64,000 nucleotides of DNA from assembly GCF_003947415.1 (NCBI RefSeq), contig NZ_QHKL01000001.1:1-64000 (forward strand), given 5' to 3'. The stretch comes from Amycolatopsis sp. WAC 01376. GTDB taxonomy: Bacteria; Actinomycetota; Actinomycetes; Mycobacteriales; Pseudonocardiaceae. Positions 27,662 through 36,710 of this stretch are shown here, piece after piece. Every line of letters starts with the position of its first letter. Within the stretch, counting starts at the first letter, position 1. The position numbers and the translations under genes were made by a program. Below the pieces are notes generated by a model. That model ran no database searches and had not been told where the DNA came from. It saw only the letters and a list, made by a program, of their open reading frames with translations.

Positions 27662-29557
27662 ATGCCGCGTCCCTTCCGTCCTGTCGCCCTCGAACCGCTC
27701 CGGCGCCGGTCCAAACGGACCGCCGGACTCGCGGTCCTCGCCCTCGCCGCCGGCCTTCTCGCCGCCGTACCCGCCGAAGCCACCCCTGCCGATCAGCAGC
27801 GTCAGCGGGACTTCGCGGCCGCCGCGCAGGAGTTCGGCGTTCCCGAGAACGTCCTTCTCGGCGTCTCGTTCCTGGAGTCGCGCTGGGACTTCAACGCCGG
27901 CACTCCGAGCACGTCCGCCGGCTATGGCCCGATGCACCTGACCGACCTGCGCGAAGCGGGCACGGGCACGCATCACGACGAAGGCGAGGAGGATCCGCGC
28001 GGAGACGACGCCCGCCGCGCGAAACTCCCGGTGACACCGGCGCCGAAGCCTCCCCCGCCCGGCCTCCAGACCATCGACGAAGCGGCCGCGTTGATCCGGC
28101 AAGACGTCGCGACGCTGCGCACGAACACCACCCAGAACATCCGCGGCGGTGCCGCTCTGCTGGCGAAGTACCAGCGCGAAACCGGTGACTGGAAGGCCGC
28201 CGTCGCGCGCTACAGCGGCGCGAAGGACGCGGCGGGAGCGCAGTCCTTCGCCGACGAAGTCTTCGACACCATCTCCAAGGGCGTCAGCCGGACGACCGAC
28301 GACGGTCAGAACGTCACCCTCGCCGCGACACCGACGAGCCACGCGCGCGCCCAGGCCAGGAACCCGAAGACGGAGTGCCCGAAGACGGTCTCGTGCCTTT
28401 CGGTGCCGGCGCCGTACCAGGAGTTGCCGGACAACGACTACGGCAACCACGACAAGGCGGACCGGCCGAAGAGCCAGAAGGTCGAATACATCATCATCCA
28501 CGACACCGAGGGCTATTGGGACACGGCGATGGACCTTGTCACCGACCCGACGTACGTGAGCTGGCACTACACGATCCGGTCGTCCGACGGCCAGATCGCG
28601 CAGCACGTGCCGACCAAGGACGTCGGCTGGCACGCGGGCAACTGGTACGTGAACGCGAAGTCCGTCGGCATCGAGCACGAGGGCTTCGCCGCGAAGGGCA
28701 CTTGGTACACGGAGGCGATGTACCGCACCTCCGCGAAGCTCGTCGGCTACCTCGCGCGGAAGTACGACATCCCGCTCGACCGCGCGCACATCCTCGGCCA
28801 CGACAACGTCCCGGGCACGATCCCCTCGACCATCAGGGGCATGCACTGGGATCCGGGCCCGTACTGGGACTGGGCGCACTACTTCGACCTGATGGGCGCG
28901 CCGCTGTCCGGTTTCGGCCGTCCCGGTTCGCCGCTGGTGACCATCACGCCGGACTTCGCCACGAACAGGCCCGCCTTCACCGGCTGCGAGACCGCCGGGA
29001 AGCCTTGCCCGGCAAGGGGTTCCGGTTCGGTCGTGCTGCGCAGCGAGCCGACCGACTCGGCGCCGCTGCTCAAGGACATCGGCCTGCGCCCGGACGGTTC
29101 AGCGAGCACGATGGCTGTCTCCGACATCGGCAGCCGGGCGGAGACCGGCCAGCGGTACGTGGTCGCGGAGCGGCGTGACGGCTGGACGGCGATCTGGTAC
29201 CTCGGCCAGAAGGGCTGGTTCCGCGACCAGCGCACGACGAGCCCGGCGTTCGGTCTGGTCGTCACGCCGAAGCCCGGACTGGCGACCGTGCCGGTCTTCG
29301 GCCGCGCGTATCCGGAGGCTGAGGCGTACCCGGCGAACGTGCCGGTGCAGCAGGTCGTCCCGCTGCCGTACACGTTCTCGGCCGGGCAGCGGTACTCGCT
29401 CGGGAACATGCTCGGCTCCGAGTACTACTCGGCGACGACCTTCGACCCGGCGAACCACGTGGTCGTCAAGGGCAAGACCAGGTACGTGCAGATTCAGTTC
29501 GGGCACCGGATCGCCTTCGTGAAGGCGGACGACGTCCGGATCCTCCCCGCCGCCTGA
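27662..29557 (+). CDS. Secreted N-acetylmuramoyl-L-alanine amidase
   Basis: A 631-residue exported peptidoglycan hydrolase. The signal peptide has a basic RRRSKR start and a hydrophobic LAVLALAAGLLAAV core. Residues about 40-200 resemble a transglycosylase-like helical domain (FGVPENVLLGVSFLESRWDF). The amidase_2/PGRP domain follows, with zinc-ligand candidates in EYIIIHDTEG and HILGHDNVPG, the SVGIEHEG strand and MHWDPGPYWDW. The last 200 residues contain SH3-like beta repeats (VLRSEPTDSAPLL, DGWTAIWYLGQKGWF) that may bind the wall. ATG 27662 is the start. Confidence 0.92.
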   Translation: MPRPFRPVALEPLRRRSKRTAGLAVLALAAGLLAAVPAEATPADQQRQRDFAAAAQEFGVPENVLLGVSFLESRWDFNAGTPSTSAGYGPMHLTDLREAGTGTHHDEGEEDPRGDDARRAKLPVTPAPKPPPPGLQTIDEAAALIRQDVATLRTNTTQNIRGGAALLAKYQRETGDWKAAVARYSGAKDAAGAQSFADEVFDTISKGVSRTTDDGQNVTLAATPTSHARAQARNPKTECPKTVSCLSVPAPYQELPDNDYGNHDKADRPKSQKVEYIIIHDTEGYWDTAMDLVTDPTYVSWHYTIRSSDGQIAQHVPTKDVGWHAGNWYVNAKSVGIEHEGFAAKGTWYTEAMYRTSAKLVGYLARKYDIPLDRAHILGHDNVPGTIPSTIRGMHWDPGPYWDWAHYFDLMGAPLSGFGRPGSPLVTITPDFATNRPAFTGCETAGKPCPARGSGSVVLRSEPTDSAPLLKDIGLRPDGSASTMAVSDIGSRAETGQRYVVAERRDGWTAIWYLGQKGWFRDQRTTSPAFGLVVTPKPGLATVPVFGRAYPEAEAYPANVPVQQVVPLPYTFSAGQRYSLGNMLGSEYYSATTFDPANHVVVKGKTRYVQIQFGHRIAFVKADDVRILPAA

Positions 29558-29562
29558 CCTCC

Positions 29563-29600
29563 GCGCGGATCGCGTTTAGCCCGCTAAACGCGATCCGCGC
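29563..29600. repeat. Long perfect palindromic repeat between convergent genes
   Basis: 18-bp arms (29563-29580 and 29583-29600) around CC, core GATCGCGTTTAGC with extra complementary GCGC flanks. It lies 5 nt from the amidase stop and 8 nt from the glycosyltransferase stop. It probably terminates both. Confidence 0.93.
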
Positions 29601-29608
29601 CGAGCGGG

Positions 29609-30997
29609 TCAGGAGTCCAGCGCGACCTTCACCCCGGGGGCGTGCTCGGTGTTCCGCCGCGTCTTGGACCAGCCGTTGCGGCCGCGCACCAGCCGGAACA
29701 GCGCCCGCCACGACGTGATGTAGAACGTGTAGATGTACAGCGCGTAGGCGAAGCCCATCCCGAGCCCGCGCAGGAGGTTGCGACTCTTCAGGCATTTGAA
29801 CTCGTAGATCGGGCCCCACACGATGAACGGCAGCAGCCCGAACGAGCCATAGATGGCGAACAGGATCCACGCGCCGTCGTCGGCGAACCAGGTCCACATC
29901 TGCGCCGGATCCCCCGCCGTGGTGAACAGCAGCAGGATGAACGGGATCGGGTACAGCAGCGAGCCGAGCAGCTGCATCCACGGCTGCGCGAGGTAGTACA
30001 TCATCTCCGCCGCGCCCAGCGTGCTCACATGCGGCGAATCCCAGATCCGCCGGAGATACCGCGAGCACTGCATCGTGCCCTGGCCCCAGCGGGTGCGCTG
30101 CACCAGGAATCGCCGCAGGCTGTACAGGCCTTCCTGCTTCACATGGGAGTCCGGCGTGTACCCGGTCCGCCAGCCCGCGGTCAGCAGGTGCACGCCGAGT
30201 TCGAAGTCCTCCAGCAGCGAACCGCGCCACGGCTGCTCGTCCTCGCCCGCGATCGAGTCCAATGCGGACAGACGCGTGAACTGGCCGTTGCCGCCCATGG
30301 AGATCGTGCCGGTGAACCCGCGCGAGGTCTGGATCGCCGCGATGGCCGTACGGAACTCGAGATCCTGCATCTGGGCGAGCTTCAGCCCGAAGGCGCGCGA
30401 GAACCAGTTCTTTCCCGGCGGCCGGGTGTCGGCGTTGCCCATCCAGACGTCGAGTTGCACCGCGCCGATGGTCTCGTCGCCGAAGAGATGGTCGGCGGCG
30501 CACACTTCGAGGCAGTTCTCCGCCGGACGGCCGTCGGCGTCGACGACTACGACGACGACGTCGTCACGGCTCGCGTCAGGGCCCATCCAGTCGTTGAGCG
30601 CCTGGTAGGCGGCGTTGAGCGCGTCTCCCTTGCCCGTCCTCGCCTCCGGACGGCGCCGGGGAACGAGGTGCAGGTACGGGTCGTAGCCGCCGTTGCGCCG
30701 CCAGATCGACTTGACCACGCGGGCCGTGCGGTCCTCGGAGTCGTCGTCGACGACCCAGACGTGCGCGTGCCGGAACGTCGAACGCAGGTACCGCACCGTT
30801 TCGCGGATGACGGTCTGTTCGTCCCGGCAGGGGACGAAGAAGTGCCAGGTGAAGTCGGCGGCGTCGCCGACGGGCGCGGGTTTGCGCCGCAGGTACGGCA
30901 CGACGATCACGACCACGTACACGATGAACGCGACGCTCATGGTGAGCGCGAAAGCCTGTGTGATCGCGAGCAGGATCTTGATCGAGCCGCCGCCCAT
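29609..30997 (-). CDS. Membrane glycosyltransferase family 2
   Basis: A 462-residue inverting glycosyltransferase. One N-terminal membrane helix precedes the GT-A domain (FFVPCRDEQTVIRETVRYL, VVDDDSEDRTARV, VVVVDADGRP). Then come SMGGNGQFTRL, LLEDFELGVHL (catalytic ED) and the QRTRWGQGTMQC processivity-like motif. Several C-terminal membrane helices follow. This resembles cellulose/hyaluronan-type synthases. The start ATG 30997 overlaps the exosortase stop (TGATG), so the two are translationally coupled. Sugar and acceptor are unknown; decoration of exosortase-sorted surface proteins is an inference from context. Confidence 0.9.
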   Translation of the reverse strand: MGGGSIKILLAITQAFALTMSVAFIVYVVVIVVPYLRRKPAPVGDAADFTWHFFVPCRDEQTVIRETVRYLRSTFRHAHVWVVDDDSEDRTARVVKSIWRRNGGYDPYLHLVPRRRPEARTGKGDALNAAYQALNDWMGPDASRDDVVVVVVDADGRPAENCLEVCAADHLFGDETIGAVQLDVWMGNADTRPPGKNWFSRAFGLKLAQMQDLEFRTAIAAIQTSRGFTGTISMGGNGQFTRLSALDSIAGEDEQPWRGSLLEDFELGVHLLTAGWRTGYTPDSHVKQEGLYSLRRFLVQRTRWGQGTMQCSRYLRRIWDSPHVSTLGAAEMMYYLAQPWMQLLGSLLYPIPFILLLFTTAGDPAQMWTWFADDGAWILFAIYGSFGLLPFIVWGPIYEFKCLKSRNLLRGLGMGFAYALYIYTFYITSWRALFRLVRGRNGWSKTRRNTEHAPGVKVALDS

Positions 30998-31551
30998 CAG
31001 GCGGTCCCGCGCTCGGCCCGCGGCTTGCGGGTGCTCAGCCAGACGAACAGCACGAGGGCGACCGCGCCGCCGATGACGCTGACCATCGAGCCGAGCAGAG
31101 TGTGACCCCAGTAATAGCCTTCGTCGATTCCCATCATGTGCACGAGCCCGACGATGGCCAAAACCCTCATCTGATTGACAAGAATGACGATGATCGCGGA
31201 AATCGCCAACGAAGAGAACAGCCTCTTCGCATTTTTGGGACGGAAATACAACATGACGGCGGTCACCAGCAACAGGGGCAGCAACATGAATGCCGAAGAG
31301 CATTCCGGCGTCATTCTCAACCCGAGTGGAGTATCGCCGGACAACCCAAAGTAGACAGTCTCGCGTTCACCGGCGACGAAGACACCCGATGTGGTGATAA
31401 CCCTCAGTATCAGCCCGGAAAGCTGCACTTCGAACACCCGGTACAGGCGTTCGGCCAGCACCAGCCCGACCGCGACGGCGATCACCGCCAGCACCGCCAT
31501 ACGCAGCGGAAACCGGCTGGAACTCGGCAAAGGAGCGCTCGCAACGGCCAC
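30997..31551 (-). CDS. Exosortase family transpeptidase
   Basis: A 184-residue, multi-helix membrane protein with the exosortase/archaeosortase catalytic pattern: cysteine in MTPECSSAFMLLPLLL, arginine in VNQMRVLAIVGLVHMM and histidine in YYWGHTLLGSMVSVIGG. Such enzymes cleave C-terminal sorting signals of secreted proteins and attach them to a surface acceptor. The short length and actinobacterial context suit the XrtP type. The likely substrate gene is divergent, 377 bp away; the glycosyltransferase is directly downstream. Confidence 0.85.
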   Translation of the reverse strand: MAVASAPLPSSSRFPLRMAVLAVIAVAVGLVLAERLYRVFEVQLSGLILRVITTSGVFVAGERETVYFGLSGDTPLGLRMTPECSSAFMLLPLLLVTAVMLYFRPKNAKRLFSSLAISAIIVILVNQMRVLAIVGLVHMMGIDEGYYWGHTLLGSMVSVIGGAVALVLFVWLSTRKPRAERGTA

Positions 31552-31928
31552 GGTGACCCTCTCAGGAAAGGCGCAGCAGACGACGGGATTCGGCGAAGCG
31601 GACAGGGACCTCGCCGACGAGAGTAAGTCAGCGAGAACCGGCCCTTCCGACCGGGGTTCCCGTTTCGAACGTGATCATGAGCCCTTTCGGCACGATCGTG
31701 GAGAAACTGACTAGGCCGAAAGAGTGACACCTTCGACGACCTGCGGAAAATTGTTCGCAAGACCACCCGATCCGGTGATCCTCGCAGTTTTTCGTTCAAT
31801 TTGGGAAACACTCGGCGATAGACGATCCGCGAGCCGAGTCAGGCCAGTTGAGGATTCGTCCGCGACGGTTGTGCCCGAGTGCCGACCGCAGTTGAGAGAA
31901 ACCCCCACGAATCAATTCGGAGGACCAG
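31552..31928. other. Divergent promoter region of the surface locus
   Basis: A 377-bp non-coding stretch, less GC-rich than its surroundings, between the exosortase and its putative substrate gene. It holds an inverted repeat CTTTCGGC (31684-31691) / GCCGAAAG (31715-31722) and A/T-rich stretches near 31750-31800 suitable for promoters. No repeat of the TTTAGC family lies here. Confidence 0.5.
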
Positions 31929-32705
31929 TTGAAGAACACGCACCTCTTGCGACGAGGCGGATTGCTCGCCGCTGTGGTGGCGAGCGTGGCTCTCGCCGGT
32001 GCGGCGCCCGCCTCGGCGGCCCCCGGTGACGGCTCCGCGTATGGCGTCAAGGTCGATGTGAAGCTCCTCGGCCTCGACGCGGTGAAGGCCGGGCCGCTCG
32101 CCGAGGCGAAGACCTCCGGGCCGACCGCCAACAGCCTCGCGAAGGCCAACCTCACCGGTGTGCTCACCGCGGGGGCCATCAACACCGAAGCCAAACGCGA
32201 CGACAACTCCGGTGCGGTGACGGCCAAGGCCAGCACCGCCGATGTCGGCCTGCCGCTGCTCAAGGGCGCTCTCGGCGACGTCGGCATCAAGGTCGTCGAA
32301 GCGACCTGCACCGCGACCCAGAAGGGTGTGCAGGGCGCGACGAACCTCGTCGGCGCGAACCTCGGCAGCGCGGGGGCGGTCGACTCGACGCCCGCGCCGA
32401 ACACGCAGATCAAGGTCGGCCTCGGCACCGTCAACGTCGCGACGATCATCCTGAACGAGCAGATCAAGAACAGCGACGGCAGCCTCACGGTCAACGCCGT
32501 CCACGTGAAGCTGCTCGGCGATGCCCTCACCCCGCTCGGTTCCGGCGACGTGATCGTCTCGTCGGCCACCTGCGGTCCGGCAGGCCTGCCCGTGCCGCTC
32601 GCTTCGGGCGCGGGGCTGTGGATCGGTCTCGGCCTGCTCGGTGCCGTCGCCGTCCCGGTCGGTATCCGCGTCGTTCGCAACCGGCGTCCGGCGACCACCG
32701 CCTGA
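31929..32705 (+). CDS. Choice-of-anchor surface protein, likely exosortase substrate
   Basis: A 258-residue exported protein. The signal peptide ends near ASAAPGDG. The middle is a Thr/Val/Ala-rich beta domain (VKVDVKLLGLDAV, VKLLGDALTPLGSGDVIVSSATC) of the choice-of-anchor P type. The C-terminus has a tripartite sorting signal: CGPAGLPVPLASG, a hydrophobic helix (LWIGLGLLGAVAVPVGI) and a basic end (RVVRNRRP). TTG 31929 is the start, with GGAGGA just upstream. It is divergent from the exosortase and followed by a small LAATG peptide. Confidence 0.82.
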   Translation: MKNTHLLRRGGLLAAVVASVALAGAAPASAAPGDGSAYGVKVDVKLLGLDAVKAGPLAEAKTSGPTANSLAKANLTGVLTAGAINTEAKRDDNSGAVTAKASTADVGLPLLKGALGDVGIKVVEATCTATQKGVQGATNLVGANLGSAGAVDSTPAPNTQIKVGLGTVNVATIILNEQIKNSDGSLTVNAVHVKLLGDALTPLGSGDVIVSSATCGPAGLPVPLASGAGLWIGLGLLGAVAVPVGIRVVRNRRPATTA

Positions 32706-32726
32706 CCAGGGTGAAGTGAGGTCGAA

Positions 32727-32906
32727 ATGTACAAGTTGCCTGGCGCCGGAGTCGGCGTCGCCGGTGGCGGGGTGGGTGCCCTCGCCGCCACCGGGGCCGA
32801 TGTCGGCTGGTGGCTGGCCGTCGGGGTGATCCTGCTGGTTCTCGGAACCATCGCGGTCATCGCCGGCTACCGCCGCACGAAACGGCTCGGTGAAATGGGG
32901 AGCTGA
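32727..32906 (+). CDS. 59-residue LAATG-anchored membrane peptide
   Basis: A short gene. After MYKLPGAGVGVAGGG the product carries a sortase motif LAATG (about residues 19-23), a hydrophobic helix (WWLAVGVILLVLGTIAVIAG) and a basic tail (YRRTKR). That is the LAxTG signal recognised by class E sortases. There is no separate N-terminal signal peptide. It starts 21 nt after the substrate gene stop with GTGAGG upstream, so co-expression is likely. The role is unknown; it could be a wall-linked cap or a partner of the preceding protein. Confidence 0.75.
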   Translation: MYKLPGAGVGVAGGGVGALAATGADVGWWLAVGVILLVLGTIAVIAGYRRTKRLGEMGS

Positions 32907-33010
32907 CGCTTCCCGGACGGACCGGCCGCCGGCGTGTGCCCCTCGTGCGCCGGCGGCCGCCACCCGCGTTTTGCGGGACAATCGAAATCGTGGATGAGGA
33001 GCGCGAACGC

Positions 33011-34162
33011 GTGGATGTGATGTTGCTGGCCGGGACGCGCCCGGAGGCGGTCAAGCTCGCGCCGCTGGCACTGGCTCTGGCGGAGCACTCGCGGCTACGG
33101 CCCTTCGTCGTCCACAGTGGACAGCATCAGGGCATGGTCGAACAGGCGCTGATCCCGTTCGGCCTGCCGGTCGACGCCTGGCTCGACATCCCGCCGCGCA
33201 CCACCGGAACCCAGGCGGAACTCGTTTCCGGGGTGCTTCCCGCGCTCGACGAGCTGCTGCGTCGGGTCGCGCCCGCGGCGGTCGTCGTCCAGGGTGACAC
33301 GACGACGGGGCTGGCGGGCGCGCTCGCCGCTTTCTGGCTGGGCATCCCGGTCGTGCACCTGGAAGCGGGGCTGCGCACGCACGACCTCGCCGCGCCGTTC
33401 CCCGAAGAGGGGACGCGGCAGATGATCTCGCGCATCGCCGCCCTGCACCTCGCGCCGACGCCGGGCGCCGCGGCCGCGCTGCGCACGGAAGGTGTTCCGC
33501 GCCAACGGATCGCCGTCACCGGCAACACCGTCGTCGACGCCGTGATCGCGATCGCCGAACGCGATCTCCCGGCGAGGGACACCGCATTCGCGTTGCTGGA
33601 GATGGAGATCGCCGAGGCGGGCGAACGCCTCGTCCTGGTGACGTCACACCGGCGCGAGTCCTGGGGCGAGCCGCTGAGCCGCACGCTCGCGGCCATCGAA
33701 CTGATCGTCGCGGAGCACAGCGACGTCCAGGTGTTGTTCCCGGTGCACCCCAATCCTGACGTGCGGGAGCAGGTCGTGACCGCGCTCGGCGGGACACCGC
33801 GGGTGACGATCACCGAGCCGCTCGAATACCCCGATCTCGTGCGTGCGCTGCGGCTCGCCGCGCTCGTGCTGACCGATTCCGGTGGTATCCAAGAGGAAGC
33901 ACCGACCTTCGGCACGCCCGTCTTAGTGCTCCGAGACGTCACCGAAAGGCGCGAAGCCATCGAGGCGGGTTGCGCTTGGCTGGTCGGGACGGACACCGCC
34001 CTCATCGCCGACACCGCGGCGAAGATCCTGCGCGGCGATCTTCACCCGACTCACGCCGGAAACCCATACGGGGACGGCAATGCCGCCGCGTTGTCGGTGG
34101 CAGCGCTGGAGGAGTTGCTCAACCTCGCCCCGGCGCCGCGCACCGCCGCCGAATCGCGCTAG
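33011..34162 (+). CDS. wecB: UDP-N-acetylglucosamine 2-epimerase (non-hydrolysing)
   Basis: About 383 residues; interconverts UDP-GlcNAc and UDP-ManNAc. Motifs seen: [66 protein letters not shown] and [33 protein letters not shown] 33011 is chosen because GAGGAG lies 9 nt upstream; GTG 32990 is possible. It overlaps the convergent tsaD by 4 bp. With the glycosyltransferase it suggests that surface sugars are made for this locus. Confidence 0.93.
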   Translation: MDVMLLAGTRPEAVKLAPLALALAEHSRLRPFVVHSGQHQGMVEQALIPFGLPVDAWLDIPPRTTGTQAELVSGVLPALDELLRRVAPAAVVVQGDTTTGLAGALAAFWLGIPVVHLEAGLRTHDLAAPFPEEGTRQMISRIAALHLAPTPGAAAALRTEGVPRQRIAVTGNTVVDAVIAIAERDLPARDTAFALLEMEIAEAGERLVLVTSHRRESWGEPLSRTLAAIELIVAEHSDVQVLFPVHPNPDVREQVVTALGGTPRVTITEPLEYPDLVRALRLAALVLTDSGGIQEEAPTFGTPVLVLRDVTERREAIEAGCAWLVGTDTALIADTAAKILRGDLHPTHAGNPYGDGNAAALSVAALEELLNLAPAPRTAAESR

Positions 34163-35205
34163 ATCGAGACGATCTGGACCGGCAGTGCCGGATTGGCGGA
34201 GAAATCGAGCGACGCCCGCGGCCGTCCGGCGGCGACCACGTGCGCACCGAGCGCGGCGATCATCGCGCCGTTGTCCGTGCACAGCCGCGGCCGCGGGACG
34301 CGCAGGGTGATCCCGGCCTCGGCGCAGCGCTCGGCGGCGAGTTCGGACAGCCGTGAATTCGCCGCCACACCACCGGAAATCACCAGCGTGTCCACTCCGT
34401 GTTCCTTGGCAGCGCGGATCGCCTTCATGGTCAGAACGTCGGCGACGGCTTCCTGGAACGACGCGGCGACGTCGTCGACGGGGATCTCCTCGCCGCGGCG
34501 CTCGGCACCTTCGACCCAGCGCGCGACCGCGGTTTTCAAGCCGGAGAAGGAGAAATCGAACTTCGCGTCACGCGGACCGGTCATCCCGCGGGGGAACGCG
34601 ATGGCCGCGCCGTCGCCGTTCTTGGCGGCCTTGTCGATGGGCGGGCCGCCGGGGTAGGGCAGGCCGAGGACGCGGGCGACCTTGTCATAGGCCTCGCCCG
34701 CCGCGTCGTCCACAGTGGACCCGAGTTCGGTGATCTCGGACGCGATGTCGTCCACCAGGAGCAATTGCGTATGCCCGCCCGAAACGAGCAGGGCGAGACA
34801 GCGGTCGGGCAGCGGCCCGTGCTGGAGCGTGTCGACGGCGATGTGCCCGGCCAGATGGTTGACGCCGTAGAGCGGGATGTCGAGCGCGGCGGCGTATGCC
34901 TTGGCCGCGGCGACACCGACCAGGAGCGCGCCGGCGAGACCGGGTCCGGCGGTGACCGCGATGGCGTCCACATCGGACAGTTTCAGCCCGGCCTTGTCGA
35001 ACGCGCGCTCGACCGTCGGGACCATCGCCTCCAGGTGCGCGCGGCTGGCGACCTCGGGCACGACGCCGCCGAAACGGGCGTGCTGGTCGACACTGGAGGC
35101 GACCTCGTCGGCGAGGAGTTCGACCGTGTCGTCGTCGTGCAGGCGGACGAGGCCGACGCCGGTCTCATCGCACGAACTCTCGATGCCCATGATGATGCGC
35201 GGCAT
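34159..35205 (-). CDS. tsaD: tRNA N6-adenosine threonylcarbamoyltransferase
   Basis: A 348-residue TsaD/Kae1 ATPase that transfers threonylcarbamoyl to A37 of ANN-reading tRNAs. It shows [55 protein letters not shown] and the late [14 protein letters not shown]. It overlaps rimI by the start/stop, forming the operon tsaB-rimI-tsaD as in mycobacteria. Confidence 0.97.
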   Translation of the reverse strand: MPRIIMGIESSCDETGVGLVRLHDDDTVELLADEVASSVDQHARFGGVVPEVASRAHLEAMVPTVERAFDKAGLKLSDVDAIAVTAGPGLAGALLVGVAAAKAYAAALDIPLYGVNHLAGHIAVDTLQHGPLPDRCLALLVSGGHTQLLLVDDIASEITELGSTVDDAAGEAYDKVARVLGLPYPGGPPIDKAAKNGDGAAIAFPRGMTGPRDAKFDFSFSGLKTAVARWVEGAERRGEEIPVDDVAASFQEAVADVLTMKAIRAAKEHGVDTLVISGGVAANSRLSELAAERCAEAGITLRVPRPRLCTDNGAMIAALGAHVVAAGRPRASLDFSANPALPVQIVSI

Positions 35206-35684
35206 CAGCCCGCCACCTCGTCTCGGACCTGGGCCCGCGGGCGGGCCATCGTGTAGGCGTCGGCGCCGGAAGGCTGGTAGTAGCGCTTCCGGAGGCCGAT
35301 ACGTTCGAAACCGTGCCGCTCGTAGAGCGTGATCGCCGCTTCGTTGTCGGTGCGGACCTCGAGGAACACCGGCGCGGCGAGCTCGTCCGCGCGGTCGAGG
35401 AGCGCCTTCAGCAGCGTGGTGCCGATACCTTTGCGCTGGTGATCGGGGTCGACGCCGATCGTGTGAATGCTCGTCTCGTAGTCGCCGCGGCGGCCGACGA
35501 CGGCGAGCCCGGCGTAACCGATGACCTCGTCGCTTTCATCCGGACGGGCGACGAGATAGTGGCCCCCGGCGTCCAGCTCGGCATGGAAGGCGTAGGCGGT
35601 CCACGGCGAATCGCCGGGGAAGAGGATCTTCTCTATCTCGACACAGCGGGAGATATCCTTGCGGCGTAAGGGTTCCAGCCTCAC
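35205..35684 (-). CDS. rimI: Ribosomal-protein alanine N-acetyltransferase RimI
   Basis: A 159-residue GNAT acetyltransferase that acetylates the N-terminus of a ribosomal protein. It has the acetyl-CoA loop in [17 protein letters not shown] and the [29 protein letters not shown] end. It starts 4 bp inside tsaB and ends on the tsaD start, so the three are one coupled operon. Confidence 0.95.
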   Translation of the reverse strand: MRLEPLRRKDISRCVEIEKILFPGDSPWTAYAFHAELDAGGHYLVARPDESDEVIGYAGLAVVGRRGDYETSIHTIGVDPDHQRKGIGTTLLKALLDRADELAAPVFLEVRTDNEAAITLYERHGFERIGLRKRYYQPSGADAYTMARPRAQVRDEVAG

Positions 35685-36334
35685 GGCGTGGTCACCTTCT
35701 TGCGCGCGGCCGGTTCGACGGCGTCCGGGCGACGGAGGTAGAGCGGGGTCAGCGGGGCGGGCTCGTGGTCGAAGTCGGCCGCCTTGACCAGTCCGATGGG
35801 TGACGGGAAGCGCGGCTCGATCGGCTGGACGCCGAGGGCGTCCGCGTAAAGAAGGGCGCCGTCGCCCGCCGCGACCTTGATGGTGGTCTCGAGTTCGGCC
35901 GGGCGCTGAACGTGTGGCCCGTCGGTGCGGGAGCCGTCAGCCGCGTACGCGGCCCAGTAGACCTCGCGGCGCCTCGCGTCGGTCAGGACGAGGAAGGGCG
36001 CTTCGCCGGGGGCGACGTCGGCGGCGATCGCGTCGAGACTGCAAACCGGGTGGGCGGGGATGCCGAGGGCGTGGGCGAGCGACGCGGCGGTGGCCATTCC
36101 GGCGCGAAGGCCGGTGAAGGGGCCGGGGCCGACGCCGCAGACGATGGCGTCGAGGTCGCGAAGCGTGACGCCCGCGGCCTTGACGGCTTCGAGGACGTGG
36201 GGCGTGATCAGCTCGCCGTGCGCGCGCGGGTCGACCGTGACGCGGTCGCCGCGCGACTCGAGGGCGTCGCCGTCCAGGGCGACGAGGCCCGCGGTGACCG
36301 CCGGGGTCGAGGTGTCGATGGCCAGTACCAGCAC
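35681..36334 (-). CDS. tsaB: tRNA threonylcarbamoyladenosine biosynthesis protein TsaB
   Basis: A 217-residue partner of TsaD. It opens MLVLAIDTSTPAVTAGL and has VCGVGPGPFTGLRAGMATA and LVLTDARRREVYWA. It is catalytically inactive but needed for t6A synthesis. It is the first gene of the operon, divergent from matB across a 376-bp gap full of repeats. Confidence 0.95.
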   Translation of the reverse strand: MLVLAIDTSTPAVTAGLVALDGDALESRGDRVTVDPRAHGELITPHVLEAVKAAGVTLRDLDAIVCGVGPGPFTGLRAGMATAASLAHALGIPAHPVCSLDAIAADVAPGEAPFLVLTDARRREVYWAAYAADGSRTDGPHVQRPAELETTIKVAAGDGALLYADALGVQPIEPRFPSPIGLVKAADFDHEPAPLTPLYLRRPDAVEPAARKKVTTP

Positions 36335-36360
36335 GGTTACCCAGCCTACGACCAGCGCCC

Positions 36361-36606
36361 CGGATCGCGTTTAGCGGGCTAAAGGCGATCCGGCGCCGGG
36401 GCCGCTCCCCTGCCGCCGGATCGCGATTAGGGGGCTAAAGTCGCTCCCGCCGTCTGGCCCCCGGAGCGCGTTTAGCCCGCGAAAGTCGCTCCCGCCCTCC
36501 GGGCCGCCGGACCGCGTTTAGCCCGCTAAACGCGACCCGCACGGCCGCCACCCGCCGATCCCGAGGGCCGCCCTCGGATCGCGGTTAGCCCGCGAAAGTC
36601 GCTCCG
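36361..36606. repeat. Cluster of five palindromic repeats
   Basis: Copies at about 36361-36393, 36419-36448, 36462-36492, 36509-36539 and 36575-36606, between divergent tsaB and matB. Two have a GCGAAA in place of GCTAAA (36480 and 36593). Spacing is irregular (about 48-65 bp start to start), so it is not a CRISPR. The remaining 100 bp up to matB should hold its promoter; no other gene is seen in this 376-bp gap. Confidence 0.9.
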
Positions 36607-36710
36607 GCGGCAGGGTGTGAAGCAGGTCGCAGGGGTGCGGGTGGGCAGCGCGGTACGGTCCTGCGAGGGCCACGTGCCCCGGCCGGCGAAGTCGAGCAGG
36701 AGGTCACACG

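Noticed and set aside
27521..28879. Upstream extension of the HAD gene on the minus strand
   Set aside because: It is the antisense of the amidase gene; the HAD fold begins right after ATG 27520.
36361..36606. Insertion sequence or integron-like array
   Set aside because: No transposase, integrase or terminal inverted repeats around a gene; only short palindromes.
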